Positions 52,804 through 63,689 are shown, counted from the first letter of the stretch. The stretch is DNA of 64,000 bases from Bedellia somnulentella (GCA_963576735.1 OY755191.1:9763608-9827607); one strand, 5' to 3'. Notes: generated by a model not told the origin, from the letters alone. Program-made: numbers and translations.

Positions 52804-55155
52804 CCATACTAATATTATAAATCGGAAAGTGAGTTTGTTTGTTTATTTGTGGTTCTTTCACGCCGCAACTACCGAACCGATTGCTTTGAAATTTTGCAGA
52901 CATATAGTTAGAAGTCCAGATTAAATTATAGAGTACTTTTATACCGGAATCACTAATGGATATTAGCAGCGAAATCTTCAACCTTTCAGCTGCGCGCGCG
53001 GCGTTGTTTGCATGTTTACCAATAGATGGCGCTGTCGGTACTTTCTACATCGCGGTATGATTTCTTCTTTATTGGAGTATATATACCCAAAATATTACAT
53101 CAATTTTATAAAATATCTCATTGATTGATACAGTCTACAGCATTGGTTGCGACATATTTTGGTATTTGAAAATTGAAATTATATTATAACTAGCTTTTTG
53201 CCCCGCGACTTCGTCCGCGTGGACTTCATTTTTTGCATCCAGTTTACATAATACCAAAATACCGAAACACTGTCTCAACTTCTGTTTTTTATATTTATAA
53301 TCCCGCGGGCGTTGTAAATGACATAAAGGACATTGAGGCTTTTTAAGTGATTGTTGGGTGATGCAGTTTGTGACCCATCACTAACAACCTTTATTAACCT
53401 ATCTTTTATCAATATATTTCCAAAATTGGATGAAGAATTAGTATCTCCGAAGCTATGGCCACCCTTTTATAGAATTTATGGTTGTTAGCATATATTCATG
53501 AATGATTGATAGTTGGATTTCATAAATTCAATCGCACCAAGTTTTATTATAAAATGTAAAAAAACTCTATATTAACTTTCATTTGCTATATCAACCCGTT
53601 AGGGGATGAGTTCCAAAAATTCCTTTTTAATTGTTCATAAGAATCATGAAACAAATATACCAAGTTTTTATGTTCAGAAATGAGAATATCTCTAGTAAGT
53701 ACAGATACGGATAGTAGTTTGGCGCTGCGGCGACGACGGCCCGGTGCTGCCCCCTACACTGACCGTTGGTGATAGTGGGAGAGCTTGCAGCGATTGCTCG
53801 GCAATATAGGGATGATTAGTGGTGGATCTCCTTCCAAAATATTCATAATAGTTCTAATTAAATATTCATAGTAGTTAGTTATACCGCTACGCCACGGAGA
53901 CGTTACCGGGGCGGTGTCAAATTTTTATTACGCTTTATTTCACATTAGTCTTACTATTGATAAACAAATTTGTCATTTAAATTGATGAAACCCCTTCATC
54001 TTTCCAAAATGAACATTAACAAAGTGTCTGATGTGAATTCCATCGACGATAAAAATAATCGCTGCAATATTTTGAGCCATATATGAGTTAAGGTTTTTTG
54101 ATGTTCCTATGAGAACTCTTGCGGATTCCTTAGTTTCAAGGAATCGTCGTCGTTTCATTTAGTTTCTATATTTACATGTTAATATTCGTTTGCAATATAA
54201 GTAGATGTAAAAAAAATTGTATACGATAAAAAAATAGTACATCATGGCTCGGGAGTTCCTTATTTTCGGGGATGCATTGCCGTACCATTAAGCTTCTAAA
54301 TTTTGATTTTTATATTAGTTTACAATATTTTACGTTGTTTTAAACGATACACAGCGCCATCTCCAATGCATTTAGTAAGCAAACAATATTTTTGATTTCC
54401 CGTGGGAACATATTTTTTCCGGGATAAAAAGTACCCTATTATTTAATTTAGACTTCTAACTACACGTCTGAAAAATTTCAAAGCAATCGGTTCAGTATTT
54501 ACGGCATGAAAGCGGAACAAACAAACAAACAAACTCACTTTCCCATTTATAATATTAGTATGGATAATAGCTATAATAGCTAATAGATCATCGTTTCGTT
54601 ACTTGCATTTTACGAGTCATTTACTTAGTAGCTGTTTTATCTTAATTGACTGTTGCTCGCTTTCTTTGGAGTTCTTAATTCCTTTCAACTATTGTATTAT
54701 ATTGAAGTATTTAATAGATTTTAGGTTTTTCGCAGTACGCTGAATAATAGTTAGGTTAGTTTAGTGCGCTTTGTTCGTCGTTTAGATTTTTATAGTTTAG
54801 TTAGGGATTAGGGATATTTTTTGGTTCCTACTATTTTAGATTGAATTGTGTATTTTAAAGATTTCAGGTTTTAAGCAGTAATTGAATAATTGTTAGGTTA
54901 GGTTCGTCGCTTTGTTGGTCGTTTAGATTTTTATAGTTTACTCATATTTACGCAATGCCTCGCAAACGTAAATCTTATTTATCGAGCACCTCATATAAAG
55001 CTCGGGCAATGAAATCCTTTATATCCTTTACAACGCCCGCGGGAATATAAATGTATATAAAAAATAGAAGTTAAGATAGTGTTTTGGTATTTTGAATGTA
55101 AACCGGATGCAAAAAATGAAGTCCACGCGGACGAAGTCGCGGGCAAAAAGCTAGT
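52804..55155. mobile_element. Repeat E (-) interrupted by a full-length repeat E (+)
   Basis: Minus-strand E ends lie at both edges: CCATACTAATATTATAAAT at 52804 (3' end of a minus copy) and the complement of ACTAGCTTTTTGCCCGCG ending at 55155 (5' end). Between them 53189-54563 is a complete plus-strand copy. The simplest reading is one E copy inserted head-to-tail-inverted into another. Confidence 0.65.
53189..54563 (+). mobile_element. Repeat E, full-length copy (1375 bp), non-coding
   Basis: Begins ACTAGCTTTTTGCCCCGCG and CTTCGTCCGCGTGGAC; ends TTTATAATATTAGTATGG. It carries a repeat A fragment (about 53330-53510: GGGTGATGCAGTTTGTGACC), a partial tRNA-like piece (TTATACCGCTACGCCACGG near 53880, minus strand) and AAGCAATCGGTTCAGTATTT near the end. 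No ORF of note. Class uncertain; such ends are widespread in Lepidoptera as I recall. Confidence 0.65.
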
Positions 55156-55164
55156 AATAAATAA

Positions 55165-55402
55165 ATCACAAATATGACTTTTTAGCAAAGACCAATTGGT
55201 GTAGGCTCTACCCGGGATTTGAACACATATCTTATTATTATCATACTCTGTTCTTTAAATTAGGTTATAAATATATTGTCTTAATGTGAAATATAGCTGA
55301 ATTGGGTTATGAAAATCTGTAATGGTTATATTTATGAATAAATAAATAAATAAATATCATCTGCACTATGAGCGGTATCCTACCCACTGAGCTACCGCGG
55401 TT
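55165..55402 (-). repeat. SINE S1 5' part, split by an insertion
   Basis: ATTGGTGTAGGCTCTACCCG and GGGATTTGAACACATATC, then foreign DNA, then ACCCACTGAGCTACCGCGG (box A complement). The insert 55245-55360 ends in (AAAT)n and is flanked by TATCAT on both sides (55239-55244 and 55355-55360). Confidence 0.75.
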
Positions 55403-55404
55403 GC

Positions 55405-55785
55405 TACGTATACGTATTATTTCATGCCATAAGCTTTTATCTGTGTCGACCAAATTAAATACCTTACAAACTATCTTTGTTTTAAAAAATCATGCACGCA
55501 TCAAAACGGATGTTGTTTTATTATTTATAATACTAAAATATCTTAAATAAAAATAGTTTTTCCTTCCTTCCTTCTTCGTGTGACAAAAAACACAATAATT
55601 TCCGCTGGTTGAAATATACCCCCGTTTTCCTGTTAACCAGTTGGTCGCTATTACTCAACTAACAAGTTAAATGAAGAATTCTCAGGAGTGATTTTATTGT
55701 TCAATACCATTATTAATAGCTTTATTTAGCTTCCTACGTAAAAATATTTGAAGGTGATTGAACTTGAGAATGGGTTCCTCAGAAA
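55405..55785. other. No gene recognised
   Basis: Unassigned AT-rich sequence with a TTCCTTCCTTCCTTCTTCG run near 55560-55578. Confidence 0.35.
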
Positions 55786-55789
55786 AGTT

Positions 55790-56178
55790 TGTAGTGTAAG
55801 GTTATGTGTTCGTGTGAGAAATGACGTGATTCGTTAAAGGTGCGGTGTAAAAGATGATATTGTAGAAAAGATAGAAAATGGAATTTTGAGATGGTGTGGA
55901 CATAGAGAGGATGGCTGACAGTTAATTGGTGAATCTAAGATCTATACAGCCCATGTGACATATTGTTAGTAGAGGACAACCTCGGAGGACATATTTGGAC
56001 CAAATAGGGAGTGTGCTCAAAAAGGCCTTTGAAGTATGAAGAACAAAAGAGCATGTATAAAAAAAGTATGGATGTGGAAGCTAGAGAGTTTTACCAGAAT
56101 CGAACGAAGTGGCGATCGATAGTCTCTGCCTACCCCAATGGGAACTAACGGCGTGAGTATAAGTATGTATGTACGTGA
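55790..56178 (+). mobile_element. LINE L 3' part, decayed
   Basis: Begins GTAAGGTTATGTGTTCGTGT, then AGAAATGACGTGATTCG, the GRPRRTHLDQ-equivalent DNA AGTAGAGGACAACCTCGG, and ends GGCGTGAGTATAAGTATG. Several frameshifts. Confidence 0.78.
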
Positions 56179-56269
56179 TTGAACTTCTAAATATGAGCCT
56201 GCAAGTAAAAGAACAAATGAGCAAACAGTTATTAATTACTGTGAATTTGTTGACGAGATGCATACATAT

Positions 56270-56470
56270 TTTCACAGCTACAAAATCACAAAAAGAGGTT
56301 GCCAGAGTTTCATATTAGAAATCCATTAGCCACTTTTTTTATGAACAAAACGTAAATAGAAAGCTACTTGATTGATACCCTTGGTCTATGAATTTCTTAA
56401 AATATTTAAGGGTTATTTAAGGTTTATCAGAATTGTACAAAGTGGCGATCGATAGTATATATTTAAGGGT
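56270..56470. repeat. Repeat A tail fragment (-) and LINE L fragment (+)
   Basis: 56270-56345: CAAAAAGAGGTTGCCAGAG, ATTAGCCACTTTT. 56420-56460: TCAGAATTGTACAAAGTGG, CGATCGATAGT. Both short and old. Confidence 0.5.
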
Positions 56471-56550
56471 ACCGTATGCGTTCAAAGAAATTAAACAACA
56501 TCAGTTTAACTTTATACTAATACTCAAAATATATTTTATTATTTTACTTC

Positions 56551-56983
56551 AATAGGCTATTTGACTAAGTTTTGAAAACTACCTTACGGTATTAATTTGT
56601 TTATTGAAGCCCTAAGAAAATATTTTTCTGTCTTCATTTTAGCAATTTTATTAAAAAATCGAAAAATAAAATGCAATATTCAAATGTGCCGCGAAAACGC
56701 GACTTTAAGAAATATGGCGGCTGTAGCACAAATGACGACAATTCCAAACACCAATGAGCGAAGCGATACACAGTCTGTTTATGTGCAATCTACGTCATTA
56801 TAGAAATAGCCAATCACGGTCGTTTTTAGTCACGTGACAGTTGCATCAAAAATACTTATTTTAGAAGACGGATTTTAGTGAAATAATGCAATAATTTTAT
56901 CTCGCATATTGCTCCAAAAAAGAATTATTAAGACTAATGAAATAAAAGAAATGTATATTTTTATTACAGTCAAATAGCCTATT
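56551..56983. mobile_element. MITE with perfect 16-bp terminal inverted repeats
   Basis: CAATAGGCTATTTGAC at 56551-56566 and its exact inverse GTCAAATAGCCTATTG at 56968-56983. If the TA inside each end is the target duplication, the core element is GGCTATTTGACT...AGTCAAATAGCC. The chance frame 56597-56803 inside it shows no transposase motif. Confidence 0.72.
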
Positions 56984-57000
56984 GTAACAGTCAACCATTA

Positions 57001-57243
57001 TATATAAAATTCACGTGTCAAAGTGTTTGTCACAAAATTAACTGAAACGGCTGAATCGATTTAATTGAAATTTCACATACACATTCTGTAAGACTGAGAA
57101 TAGTTTTGTAACTATTTTTTATACTCCTAAAGGATAATGGTTATCCACCCCTAAATGTTTATTATTTTTTAATAGACTATAAATTGTCTAGAAATGTTTT
57201 ATATGGCAAAACAACGTTTGACGCGACGGCTAGTATTTTATTA
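57001..57243. mobile_element. Short interspersed DNA element
   Basis: Starts TATATAAAATTCACGTGTC and ends CGACGGCTAGTATTTTATT, with GAAACGGCTGAATCGATTT and CACATACACATTCTGT inside. I recognise this end pair from lepidopteran genomes; class uncertain. No ORF. Confidence 0.6.
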
Positions 57244-57249
57244 GTTGTT

Positions 57250-57680
57250 TACCCTTGCGAGGTAGTTAGAATAGAGTCTAGTTAAATGATGGACATATTT
57301 ATTTAGATATATAACAAATTTATTATTTATACAGCCAAAAGAGCAGTTAACTTAAACACAAGCTGAAAAAATATCACAAAAGTGATCTGATGACTTTAAC
57401 CTTTGCTTCTTCAATAAAGATACGTGGCTTAGGTCACTGTACATACATTGCTTTTACCATTAAAGTAGAAGATTAAATCCAGAATGGTTTCAGCTCGGTC
57501 AGTGCGATTTCGGGTGATAATTCTCGGGTTATGTCTTTGGACGGCCACTTTTCTTACTTTCGTCGTCCATAGTGCGACAGATCCTCTCAATAGCCTTACA
57601 AATGTAAGGATTATCTGGAACCAGTGTGACCATTCAGATACACAGACGTAGACTTGTATAATAAACTAAAATGAAAATCT
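57250..57680. other. No gene recognised
   Basis: Unassigned; no frame or family repeat. Confidence 0.35.
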
Positions 57681-57686
57681 GTTTCT

Positions 57687-57934
57687 GCCGTGTAGTGTCG
57701 GTTTAGAATAACACTACCCCATTTCTTCCGGTGGGTGTACGTAAGAGGCGACTAACGGTATGGGGCTATTAAGGTATTTTTGGGCGATGCGGTTGGAGAC
57801 CCATCACCAACAACCTTTATTTTTACTATCTTTTCCCCACTCGAATTTCCAAAAGTCGCTGAGGAATTTCTAATTCTTTAGCTCTGGCTACCCCTTCCTG
57901 GGATTTATAGCCGTGAATATATGTATGTATGTAT
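57687..57934 (+). repeat. Repeat A, full length, plus strand
   Basis: Head GCCGTGTAGTGTCGGTTTAG, GGGCGATGCGGTTGGAGACC, tail GGGATTTATAGCCGTGAATA then TATGTATGTATG. A good reference copy for the family read in its own direction. Confidence 0.88.
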
Positions 57935-57949
57935 CTATATGCAAGAGAA

Positions 57950-58465
57950 AGACAAGGTTATAATACTTGTAATGTTGGGGTGAGATCTCGATCGATCTTA
58001 GTAATTATACTGATCATGTATGAGCAGTAGAAGCTAAACCATATACCTATTTTGGTTTAAGTTATACTTGGCATCTGCAAGTCTCATCGTTACTTCTAAC
58101 CTTCAGAAATCTGGTAAAAAATCTTTACCTAGCTGATATATAGTAAAATGTTGCATATTTGTATGTACTTATTACAATAATTTATTATTTGTTTGTGTGT
58201 ATTTTATAACTACATGACTCAGTAGACATTTAGGTATTACATATATGTAAGTATGTGTATATATATTGAAAATGAATGTATATTTGCGTATTTTTATTTG
58301 TGTAAACTTTATTAACTAGTCTTGATTATAAACTATTTATAAGTAATGAACTCTTCACTAGAAATAAGTTTAGTTGTTAAGTTTTTGTTTAATATAAGTT
58401 ATGCAAAATTGTTGCTACTCCCATTCCATTATGTCTTGTACATCTACCTATTGCGTTTATTAACG
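57950..58465. other. AT-rich DNA, possibly the upstream part of a LINE 3' UTR
   Basis: No frame. Sequence from about 58320 on may belong to the LINE 3' end that follows. Confidence 0.35.
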
Positions 58466-58606
58466 TACTGATCTCGCTTTTCAAAGGTTGTCTGGAAGAG
58501 ATCGCTTTAAGCAATAAGACCGCCAATTGTACTTCTATTTAATTAATTATATGTATAAAAGGTCTTTATCTGTGATGTACAATATAGAGTTTTCTATTCT
58601 ATTCCA
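58466..58606 (+). mobile_element. Non-LTR retrotransposon 3' end
   Basis: AAAGGTTGTCTGGAAGAGAT, AATAAGACCGCCAATTGTAC, GATGTACAATATAGAGTTTT, CTATTCTATTC. Same family as 21940-22106. Confidence 0.7.
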
Positions 58607-58611
58607 ACCAA

Positions 58612-59104
58612 ACAGCGACATGATAGTCCAGTGGGTAGAACACCCGCCCGAAAAACAGAAGGGCGTGAGTTCCAATCCTGGGAACCAATTTGTCTTTTCT
58701 AAAGTCATATGTGTGGTTAATTTATCATGGTTGCTAACGGTGAGGGAAAACATCGTGAGGAAACCCACATGGCTGAGTTGTACTTAGTCATTTATTTATT
58801 TAATTTTTTTTTTATTTACATAGAAACAATCTTTACCTGGCCTAATACGATTATTTCTCACATATTTTATTTCCTAATTACATAATACATTCCTAGTTTT
58901 TGAATTTCTACTTCATGTCATGTGACAGTGCATTCGTACAAAACGGCGATAGGCCTGCCCCCTATCACGTGAGTACACTGTCTAAGCAAAACGTGGGTAC
59001 CTTCTCTGGAAACCAGATGGCGCTTGCCATGTGAGTTCAGGAGTATTGGTACCTCTGCCAACCCCTTCGGGGATAAACGGCGTGAACGTTTATGTTATGT
59101 TATG
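58612..59104 (+). repeat. SINE S1, full length, split by an insertion
   Basis: Head TAGTCCAGTGGGTAGAACAC and GTGAGTTCCAATCCTGGG; end CCCCTTCGGGGATAAACGG, CGTGAACGTTTATG and (TTATG)n. The insert at about 58792-58921 is flanked by GTCAT on both sides (58787-58791, 58917-58921); it starts TTATTTATTTAATTTTTTTT and looks like an inverted retroelement 3' end. Confidence 0.85.
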
Positions 59105-59109
59105 TCCAA

Positions 59110-59975
59110 CCAAACCTAACTTAAATCGATTATATTACCATTAAATATAATAAAAAGTATATTCATAAGTCGACTCCAGATGTAAAAAAAAATTGCTTGA
59201 AATTTGCTTGATTTATTATATAATATTTATGTTTGTTAAAACTGGCATCTGAGACATGAGTGGTCGTGCGGAGCAATGTTAAAATCTCTATGAATGGACA
59301 TCGTATGTTAGAATTATTTAAACGATGTTACCGTTTCTGCTAGGATGGCTTCTAATAGTTAATTTAAAAGGTAAAATCATCGGGACACGGGAGAGTAGGG
59401 TTACATACATATATAAAAAAAGCATTTATTACAAACATTCAGTTTACATTATATGAAATTTCATTGAAATCTTGCACTAGGCTGGGCCTGTATCGCAAGA
59501 TTCATGAAGATTGATAGAAAAAATACAATTACTGAATAATTCGATTCATAAAATATACAATAGTTAAAATTTACAATATTTAAGTTAACATTAAAGTAGT
59601 TAAAGTTTAAATTATAATTTTAAAATTAGGATTAAAATAAATGGTATTAAAAATTATAATTATATAAAACATTTAAATAACAAAACAATTTATCATAGTG
59701 TGGGTAAGTAACCGTGTGTGTGTGTGTGTGTGTGTGTGTTTATGTGTGGGTGTTTGCATGGCATATTACGAAAGTCTATACCTATTTAAATATTTAATTA
59801 CCCCAATTAACAACCCTGAGAAGGGCTTCTGTTTCCGTGTATGACAGCACCATTAAGAATTCTTTAACTATTTTTTTGCATTCTCCGCAACTACTATCCC
59901 TCAAACCCTCCACCTTCTTCAGCAATTTGCTGTACACATCGGTATTGTATATATTATACTATACCGATCAAATAC
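59110..59975. other. Mostly AT-rich; probable retroelement 3' end with (TG)n
   Basis: 59420-59770 resembles a LINE 3' end on the minus strand (GCATTTATTACAAACATTCA, TTGCACTAGGCTGGGCCTG). 59716-59740 is a (GT)n run. A frame at 59837-60283 crosses repeat borders and is not a gene. Confidence 0.4.
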
Positions 59976-59984
59976 TAACGCTTT

Positions 59985-60110
59985 TAGTTTCAATTGGTAG
60001 GCAGCGACTAACGATCACCACTTTACATGACCTTTGCACGTCTTGCAATTTGAATGCCTGTCATTTTAGCGCTATCTCAATTTGGTTACCACTGTTCTAC
60101 TATTTATTTA
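59985..60110 (-). mobile_element. LINE L fragment
   Basis: GTAGGCAGCGACTAACGATC, ACCACTTTACATGACCTTTG, TCTCAATTTGGTTACCACTG: old L complement. Confidence 0.55.
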
Positions 60111-60136
60111 TATTTATCCGTATATATTTATTTATT

Positions 60137-61500
60137 ACTAGCTTTTTGCCCGCGACTACGTCCGCGTGGACTACATTTTTTGCATTCGGTTTACATCCAA
60201 AATACCAAAACAATATCCTAACTTCTGTTGTTTTATATTTATATTCCCGTTGGCGTTGTATAAAGAACATTGAGACTTTTTAAGTGATTATTGGGCGGTG
60301 CAGTTGGAGACCCATTTGACTACCTTTTCCCCATTCAACTTCCAAAATTGGATAAAGAATTACTATATCTGAAGCTGTGGCTACCCTTTTTTGGGATTTA
60401 TAGCCGTTAGTATATACTCATGAATGATTGATAAATGAATTTCATGTATTCCTTTTTGTAGTTGTTATATCAGTCAATCGCATCAAGTTTCAAATATCTA
60501 GATACAGTATATTTATAGATCAAAAATATGTATACTATATTTCAATCCCTTAGGGGGTGAGTTCCAAACAACCTTTTTAATTGTTCATAAGAATCATGAA
60601 ACAAACCATTTTGTACCAAGTTTCTATGTTCAAAGATGAGAATATCTTTAGTAAGTATGGATAGCAGTTTGGCGTCCCAGTGTTGCCCCCTACACTGACT
60701 GTTGGTGATGTGTGAGAGATTGCAGCCAGTCAGTCATCGGTCAATAGATGGCAGTACTAAATTAAAATTGAGATATGTGCTATTATTTACTAACTATGCA
60801 TTCTGAAGCTTAAACAGAATATTCATTTATGCGTAAGTATAGCACAATATATCTATGAGAATATTAGTTTAAAAATAGTTAATAAAAAAGTTATAAGCAT
60901 ATTCTCAAACCTACCAAATGAATACTAAAAATTCATACAATATACTTTCGATTATCTTTATTCATACATATTCGCATAGTTGAATGTGAAAGAGAAGGAA
61001 TAGTGCTTCCTATTATTCTAATATAAGACAAAATAAAAAAAAAATCGCAAAAAGATTGCGATGCCCGTGATTTGAACCTGGGTCTTCCGTTCGATTAGTA
61101 TTAACCGAACGGTATACCGCTACGCCACGATGATTTTTAAAATTTTGATAAGCTATATATCTAGTAGTCATACTATTGATAAACAATTAAATGGACAATT
61201 ATTTTGATGAAAATGGTCGAAACTCTTATTTTTTCCAAAAATACTATTAATGAAGAGTCTGATAAAGTCGTTCGATGAAAAAATGAATCGTGTAAATATA
61301 GAGAGCCATATAAGAGTTATGTTTTTTTTTATGTTCCTGTAGGAACCCTTGCGGAATCCGGGATAAATGATATCCTATATGTTGGCCAGGTGTATAAGCT
61401 ACATCCATACCAAATTTGATCAAGATCCATCTGGTAGAATTGACGTGATGACCGGACATACAGACAGACAGACAGACGGACATTTTTTTCAAAAAGCGCA
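60137..61500 (+). mobile_element. Repeat E, second long copy
   Basis: Begins ACTAGCTTTTTGCCCGCG. Holds the same A-derived segment (about 60265-60420: GGGCGGTGCAGTTGGAGACC) and the same flanking text GTGAGTTCCAAACAACC..., TTTAATTGTTCATAAGAATC as the copy at 53189-54563. Includes a tRNA-like unit at 61055-61133. After 61370 the sequence differs from the first copy and has a CAGACAGACAGACAGACGGA run near 61458-61478. Confidence 0.65.
61060..61133 (-). tRNA. tRNA-like sequence within repeat E
   Basis: On the minus strand: GTGGCGTAGCGGTATACCG (box A), a central CGTTCGGTTAATACTAATCG hairpin-like part and CAGGTTCAAATCACGGGC (box B). The first copy of repeat E keeps only the box A end. Likely a tRNA-derived module or an old SINE head, not a functional tRNA. 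Confidence 0.4.
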
Positions 61501-61504
61501 AATG

Positions 61505-61795
61505 TGGCATTAGTATCAAAAATTACACATATTCCACCGGTTTTAAATTTTTTTTCTTCAATGTACAATTTTGACCTCTGTACAGTCTTATTAGTATGTA
61601 TACCACATGAAGCAATAAATGAATATGAATATGAAGATAGAAGATAAGGCAGAAAACTAATATTGGAAAAGACCTTGAAAAGAACTTATCACCTATTATT
61701 TTTATTTGTTTTAAGTTTGAGAAACTTTGTTTTGCGACAGAGCTAAGATTGAAAACCATTAATGTTATGATTTGCAAGGGTAGTAATAAATTATA
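61505..61795. other. No gene recognised
   Basis: AT-rich; overlapping minus-strand frames here show no domain. Confidence 0.35.
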
Positions 61796-61799
61796 TTAT

Positions 61800-61955
61800 A
61801 GTTTTTCATTGGTGGAAAATGCTCAGAGTTTTGGGAAGAATGATGAATGTGACAGAAGCATGAGAGATTTGTCAGGATCGTACAAAGTGGCGTTCTATAC
61901 TCTCTGCTTACCCTAATGGGAACAACGGGCGAGAGTATAAGTAAGTAAGAAAAAT
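61800..61955 (+). mobile_element. LINE L 3' end fragment
   Basis: AGAGATTTGTCAGGATCGTA, AAAGTGGCGTTCTATAC, ACCCTAATGGGAACAACGG, GCGAGAGTATAAGTAAGTAA. Here the tail repeat is (AAGT)n, as at 44110. Confidence 0.72.
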
Positions 61956-61959
61956 TCAC

Positions 61960-62435
61960 AAATTTAGATGAGTTAATCGTGATTTAACACTGGTGACTTA
62001 TTAATTGAAAAAATAACCGAAGATTCTGATAAGTCAACGCATTTTTATAAATGTATAATTACAATTATTTTTTGACAGTGTATTCCGATTAAGTTGATTT
62101 TTTCAACGATGATTATCTGAATGGAATGAAACTATTTTGAGATAATTGAATTCTAACCGGAATCTGGCTGTGCGAATAGTTCTGTATTATTAACATTTTC
62201 GTAATGAATATATTGTATTTCATTTCAACTCTGTCAGCCCTTTTGGAAACATGATATTGATACTGATTGTTATAAATGGCTCAGCATTGACGTTCCTTTT
62301 TCAATAAACATACACCTGGTAACGTAATATAAACGAAAACAAACATAGTTTAAATCAATTTGCAACTTTTGGCAACTTTATACAAATTCTTCTCATACCT
62401 ACCTACTACATAAGACTCTACAGACTACAAATGTG
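61960..62435. other. AT-rich DNA, nothing recognised
   Basis: No frame, repeat family or inverted repeat noted. Confidence 0.35.
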
Positions 62436-62439
62436 CATG

Positions 62440-62785
62440 ACATGACATGACATATACTCACGCCATTAGTTCCCATTGGGGTAGGCAGAGACTATTGATC
62501 GCCACTTCGCACGATCCTGACAAACCTCTCTAGCTTCGTTTACATCCATCAATCTTTTCATACATGCTCTTTTATTCTTCTTATTCGGACGCCAACCTTT
62601 TTGAGCACACTCTCAATTTAGTCCAAGTGTGTTCTCCGTGGTCGACCTCTACTAACATTACCATCCACACTAGCTCTATAGATCCCTTTTACCAATTTTC
62701 TATCATCCATCCTCTCTATGTGCCCAAACCATCTCAACATTCCTTTTTCTATCTTTCTTACAATATCATCTTTCACATCACACTT
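62440..62785 (-). mobile_element. LINE L 3' part
   Basis: Complement of the L end: CATATACTCACGCCATTAGT, CCCATTGGGGTAGGCAGAG, TTTTGAGCACACTCTCAATT, GTGTTCTCCGTGGTCGACC, ATCTCAACATTCC. Stops near 62785 within the region matching GVKDD; a small deletion shifts the frame near 62582. Confidence 0.8.
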
Positions 62786-62969
62786 TTACAAATGTGCAAT
62801 AACTTATTATTGTATAAGTTTTTAAATTAAACCTTATAATGTATCATTTAACGAAACACTACAATATGTATGTCCTCCTTTTACTCCCACGGCATGAATC
62901 CTCATATACTTAAATTCTGAAGTAACTAAATTTAATAAAACAATAACATAAACAAAATTTTATTGTTTT

Positions 62970-63365
62970 TGTTCATGAAAACCTCATGTAGGGATTATTA
63001 CTAATAAATAAAGGAAAGAAATATTTCCACACAGGCGGGAATCGAACCCGCGACCTCGGATTACGCCCCGGTCGCTCTGTCATTGAGCTACCGTGTCAAT
63101 GGCTGCCTGTGCGAAATTCTTCTATCCTTTTTTTTTCTATTATATCACTATTTTCCGAATTTGTGAAAAATTCGGAGGTAGGGAACGCAAACACTACTTA
63201 AAAGTGTAAAAAGAAACAAAGGATAGAAGAATTTCGCACAGGCAGCCATTGACACGGTAGCTCAATGGCAGAGCGACGGGGGCGTATACCCGAGGTCGCG
63301 GGTTCGATTCCCGCCTGTGTCGAAATTTTTCTTTCCTTCATTTATTCTTTATTTATTAGTAACAT
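62970..63365. mobile_element. Repeat T: second foldback element with two tRNA-like units
   Basis: Minus-strand unit 63028-63097 and plus-strand unit 63251-63321 face each other. The outer arms CTAATAAATAAAGGAAAGAA / TTTCTTTCCTTCATTTATTC and the inner arms GAAATTCTTCTATCCTTTTT / AAAGGATAGAAGAATTTC are inverse. The centre is about 95 bases. Beyond the left arm, AAACCTCATGTAGGGATTAT matches sequence beside the element at 36305-36900. Confidence 0.8.
63251..63321 (+). tRNA. tRNA-like sequence in repeat T
   Basis: Same unit as 36775-36846 with one base fewer in the D loop: acceptor GACACGG/CTGTGTC, box A TAGCTCAATGGCAGAG, T arm GCGGG TTCGATT CCCGC. Probably a pseudogene or repeat module, though its stems are intact apart from the anticodon arm. 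Confidence 0.5.
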
Positions 63366-63689
63366 AAATAAAAGCTTTTCAGCTCACTACAAATAGTAAA
63401 TCGCATAATGTCTTAAGACACCAAGCATTAGCGACAACTGAATTGCTAACACAATTATATTTTAGTGTCCAACTTAGGTGTATTACCTCCTTATTCTTGC
63501 AATTAAGCAAACGTGACCCGCATTTATCCTGTATAATCCAGTTTAAGAAAGATAGAGAGAGCGGCTCTTAGCAAATTGGTATAACCTAAGCTCCTGTGAT
63601 TTTACCTAATAAAAGCTAAGAGGTTGGGGTAAGAGATTAGGAATTATTTTAACTTGAATTCGGGCGAGTTGGCATGTTCTTGTTGTTAA

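Noticed and set aside
59837..60283. 148-residue open frame
   Set aside because: Covers a LINE L fragment and the start of repeat E; a mosaic of repeats rather than a gene.
61247..61568. Overlapping minus-strand frames with CLSVCMSGHH
   Set aside because: They translate the CAGACAGACAGA simple-repeat part at the end of repeat E; a common false protein in insect genomes.
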